This document shows positions 5,285 through 7,171 of a DNA stretch of 7,171 bases, piece by piece. The stretch comes from Clostridiales bacterium (lineage in GTDB: Bacteria > Bacillota > Clostridia > Oscillospirales > Ruminococcaceae). The first letter of the stretch is position 1. The number at the start of each line of letters is the position of its first letter. The stretch is taken from positions 1 to 7,171 of the forward strand of contig JAAZIT010000325.1 in assembly GCA_012800685.1 (NCBI GenBank), read 5' to 3'. The position numbers and the translations under genes were made by a program. The notes under the pieces are model-generated. The model was not told where the DNA came from and did no database searches. It saw nothing but the letters and a program-made list of their open reading frames with translations.

Positions 5285-7171
5285 CTAAATATATGTAATT
5301 AGGTCTTTAACGAAATATCTTAACTCTTCGTCATTCATTTCATCAATATTCGTTTGTTTTAACTTTTGTGTAACAATATTATCATTAACATTGTCAAAGC
5401 CTATTTGAACTGAATCGTTAGTGTCAGTGTTAGTGTTAGTGTTAGTCGAGTTTTGTTGCGAGCTTTCATGTTCCATTGCTTCAAGAAGTTCTTTTGCCCT
5501 TGAAATAACTTTTTTAGGAAGTCCAGCAAGCTTTGCAACTTCAATTCCATAGCTTTGGTCTATTCCACCTGGTACTATTTTTCGTAAGAATTTTATATCA
5601 TCCCCACGACGCTTTACGGCTACACTAAAGTTTCTTACACCAACCAATTCCTGCTCAAGCTCTATAAGCTCATGGTAATGAGTTGCAAAGAGAGTTTTAC
5701 AACCAAGTGATTTGGAGGTTGATATATATTCAGTCACAGCTCTAGCAATGCTTATTCCGTCAAAGGTTGATGTACCACGACCCACCTCATCAAGAATTAC
5801 AAGGCTGTTCTTTGTAGCATACTTAGGAATATCTGCAACCTCCGCCATCTCAACCATAAATGTTGATTGACCAGCAGTTAAATCATCAGAGGCACCAACT
5901 CTAGTAAAAATTTGGTCTACTACTGATATTTTAGCATAATCAGCTGGGACAAAACAACCAATTTGTGCCATTAAGGTGATAAGAGCAACCTGGCGCATAT
6001 ATGTTGATTTACCAGACATGTTAGGACCAGTAATTATTGCAAATCGATTTGAGGTTAAATCTAAGTATGTGTCATTTGGCACAAACATTTCATTATTTTG
6101 CATTTGCTCAACAACAGGATGTCTGCCGTTCTTTATGGTTATAGTTCCGTCAATTGCAATCTCAGGCTTGCAGTAACCATTCTTTATAGAAGTTGTTGCA
6201 AATGATGAAAGTACGTCAACAGATGCAACAGAAGTTGCTGTTTCTTGAACTAGCTTTAGTTGTGTTGATAAAAATTCTCTTATTTCACAAAAAATTTCTT
6301 GTTCTAAATTAATAACTTTATCAGACGCACCAAGAATTGTGTTTTCAGCAACCTTTAGCTCATCTGTTATAAATCTCTCGCAATTAGCAAGAGTTTGTTT
6401 TCTAATAAAATAATCTGGTACTAAATTTAAATAAGATTTAGTTACTTCAATATAATATCCAAAAATTCTGTTGTATCCAATTTTAAGATTTCTAATTTCA
6501 GTGGATTCTTTTTCTTTTGCTTCAATGTCAGATATAATATTTTTTCCACCAGATATAATGTTTCTAAGACTATCTAGCTGTTCGTTAAAGCCGTCTTTAA
6601 TAACTCCACCGTCCTTAATATTTATAGGTGGTTCATCAACAATTGCATTTTCCACAAGATTTGATACAGCATCAAGGGTTGAAATGGTTTTACTTAATTT
6701 ACTGAGAAGCTTAGAATTAAATGAGTTTAATATTTCTTTTATTTTAGGCAGGGCTAATGCTGTTATTGAAAGAGCTTTTAAATCTCGAGGTGTAGCAGTT
6801 TTGTACATAACCCGAGTCATAAGTCTTTCTAAATCATATACACCGCCGAGAGAATCAGTTAAATCACCAAGCTCCACTGGCTTTGATATTAACTGTCCTA
6901 CAGCGTCAAGTCTATCGATAATGCGGGTAGGATTAATTAGTGGCTGCTCTAGATAAGATTTTAACATCCTCTTACCCATAGATGTTTTAGTTTGGTCTAA
7001 AACCCATAGCAATGAGCCTTTTTTCTCCTTGTTACGTAGTGTTTCAGTAAGCTCAAGATTCCTTCGGGCTGTAAATCCAATTGTCATAATCGGGTCTCTG
7101 TCGTGTATGTTAATACTAGAAAATCTTCCGATTAAAGCTTTTTGTGTATCACTAATGTACTTAACTAAGCC
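5285..7171 (-). CDS. mutS: DNA mismatch repair protein MutS (partial, 5' end outside window)
   Basis: The C-terminal 628 residues; the frame is open at base 7171. The ATG at 7087 is internal: the 28 codons before it continue MutS homology (GLVKYISDTQKAL, then ARRNLELTE after it). MutS recognises mismatches as a dimer and uses ATP to form a sliding clamp that engages MutL. Seen in fragment numbering: core/lever segment KGSLLWVLDQTKTSMGKRML, clamp region with GYNRIFGYYIEVTKS and RFITDELK, Walker A GPNMSGKST at 382-390, STFMVEMAEVA, Walker B LVILDEVGRGTS (D461, E462), the FATHYHEL switch, and PGGIDQSYGIEVAKLAGLP leading to the helix-turn-helix. About 235 N-terminal residues, including the Phe-X-Glu mismatch-reading motif, lie outside. 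A Thr-Asn repeat (576-585) is followed by QIGFD, a possible clamp-binding motif, and the C-terminal tail. First gene of a mutS-mutL-miaA unit. Confidence 0.98.
   Translation of the reverse strand, partial: GLVKYISDTQKALIGRFSSINIHDRDPIMTIGFTARRNLELTETLRNKEKKGSLLWVLDQTKTSMGKRMLKSYLEQPLINPTRIIDRLDAVGQLISKPVELGDLTDSLGGVYDLERLMTRVMYKTATPRDLKALSITALALPKIKEILNSFNSKLLSKLSKTISTLDAVSNLVENAIVDEPPINIKDGGVIKDGFNEQLDSLRNIISGGKNIISDIEAKEKESTEIRNLKIGYNRIFGYYIEVTKSYLNLVPDYFIRKQTLANCERFITDELKVAENTILGASDKVINLEQEIFCEIREFLSTQLKLVQETATSVASVDVLSSFATTSIKNGYCKPEIAIDGTITIKNGRHPVVEQMQNNEMFVPNDTYLDLTSNRFAIITGPNMSGKSTYMRQVALITLMAQIGCFVPADYAKISVVDQIFTRVGASDDLTAGQSTFMVEMAEVADIPKYATKNSLVILDEVGRGTSTFDGISIARAVTEYISTSKSLGCKTLFATHYHELIELEQELVGVRNFSVAVKRRGDDIKFLRKIVPGGIDQSYGIEVAKLAGLPKKVISRAKELLEAMEHESSQQNSTNTNTNTDTNDSVQIGFDNVNDNIVTQKLKQTNIDEMNDEELRYFVKDLITYI
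5417..5446. repeat. Hexanucleotide tandem repeat (5 units) inside mutS
   Basis: Five head-to-tail copies of GTTAGT on the plus strand, the second carrying one T-to-C change (GTCAGT). On the coding strand this is ACTAAC, read in frame as Thr-Asn pairs (one Asp), at fragment residues 576-585 of MutS. The unit is a multiple of three, so slippage would change length without shifting the frame. It falls in the linker between the ATPase/helix-turn-helix domain and the C-terminal tail. Confidence 0.9.

Noticed and set aside
6471..6956. 161-residue open frame on the plus strand opposite mutS
   Set aside because: It lies entirely antisense to well-conserved MutS sequence and shows no recognisable motifs; it is best read as a shadow. 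The shorter plus-strand frames opposite mutL and the HlyD-like gene are rejected for the same reason.
7085..7087. ATG at 7087 as the start of MutS
   Set aside because: The same frame is open to the window edge and the 28 upstream codons (GLVKYISDTQKAL and on) match the MutS core, so the ATG is internal and the gene is cut by the window.

Overview
The window is a compact, AT-rich block in which every gene lies on the minus strand. Read in the direction of transcription (from base 7171 down to base 1) the order is mutS (5' end outside the window), mutL, miaA, hfq, a HlyD-like membrane-anchored protein, and a YggS/PLPBP-family PLP-binding protein (3' end outside the window). The mutS-mutL-miaA-hfq order, low GC, short acidic-tailed Hfq, endonuclease-type MutL and strong AGGAG-like ribosome binding sites all suggest a Gram-positive clostridial Firmicute. 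From memory of gene neighbourhoods, the HlyD-like/yggS pair after hfq fits the Oscillospiraceae/Ruminococcaceae side of Clostridia; the sequence alone does not prove the family.

Region by region: 5285-7171 holds the C-terminal ~628 residues of MutS (part of the core, lever and clamp, complete ATPase, helix-turn-helix and tail). Bases 3199-5262 hold complete MutL, and 2222-3178 complete MiaA. The gaps between these three are only 20-22 bases and are filled by Shine-Dalgarno (SD) sequences, so they look like one transcription unit. Bases 2108-2221 are the only real non-coding gap (114 bases), and it is structured: a perfect 9-bp inverted repeat whose loop is complementary over 7 bases to the sequence just upstream of the hfq ribosome binding site, a possible H-type pseudoknot. 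Promoter-like elements lie upstream of it. Bases 1868-2107 encode Hfq, 612-1856 the HlyD-like protein, and 1-622 the first ~207 residues of the YggS-family protein. The last three genes are nearly fused (11-base gap, then 11-base overlap), suggesting coupled translation.

MutS and MutL form the mismatch-repair pair, MiaA modifies A37 of tRNAs reading UNN codons, Hfq is an RNA-binding hexamer, and the YggS protein buffers pyridoxal phosphate. The HlyD-like protein is the gene of unknown role. No mobile element, CRISPR array, tRNA or rRNA was seen. The most novel-looking signal is the hfq leader; secondary points are a variant MutL endonuclease motif, a hexanucleotide tandem repeat in mutS, and the orphan HlyD-like gene.
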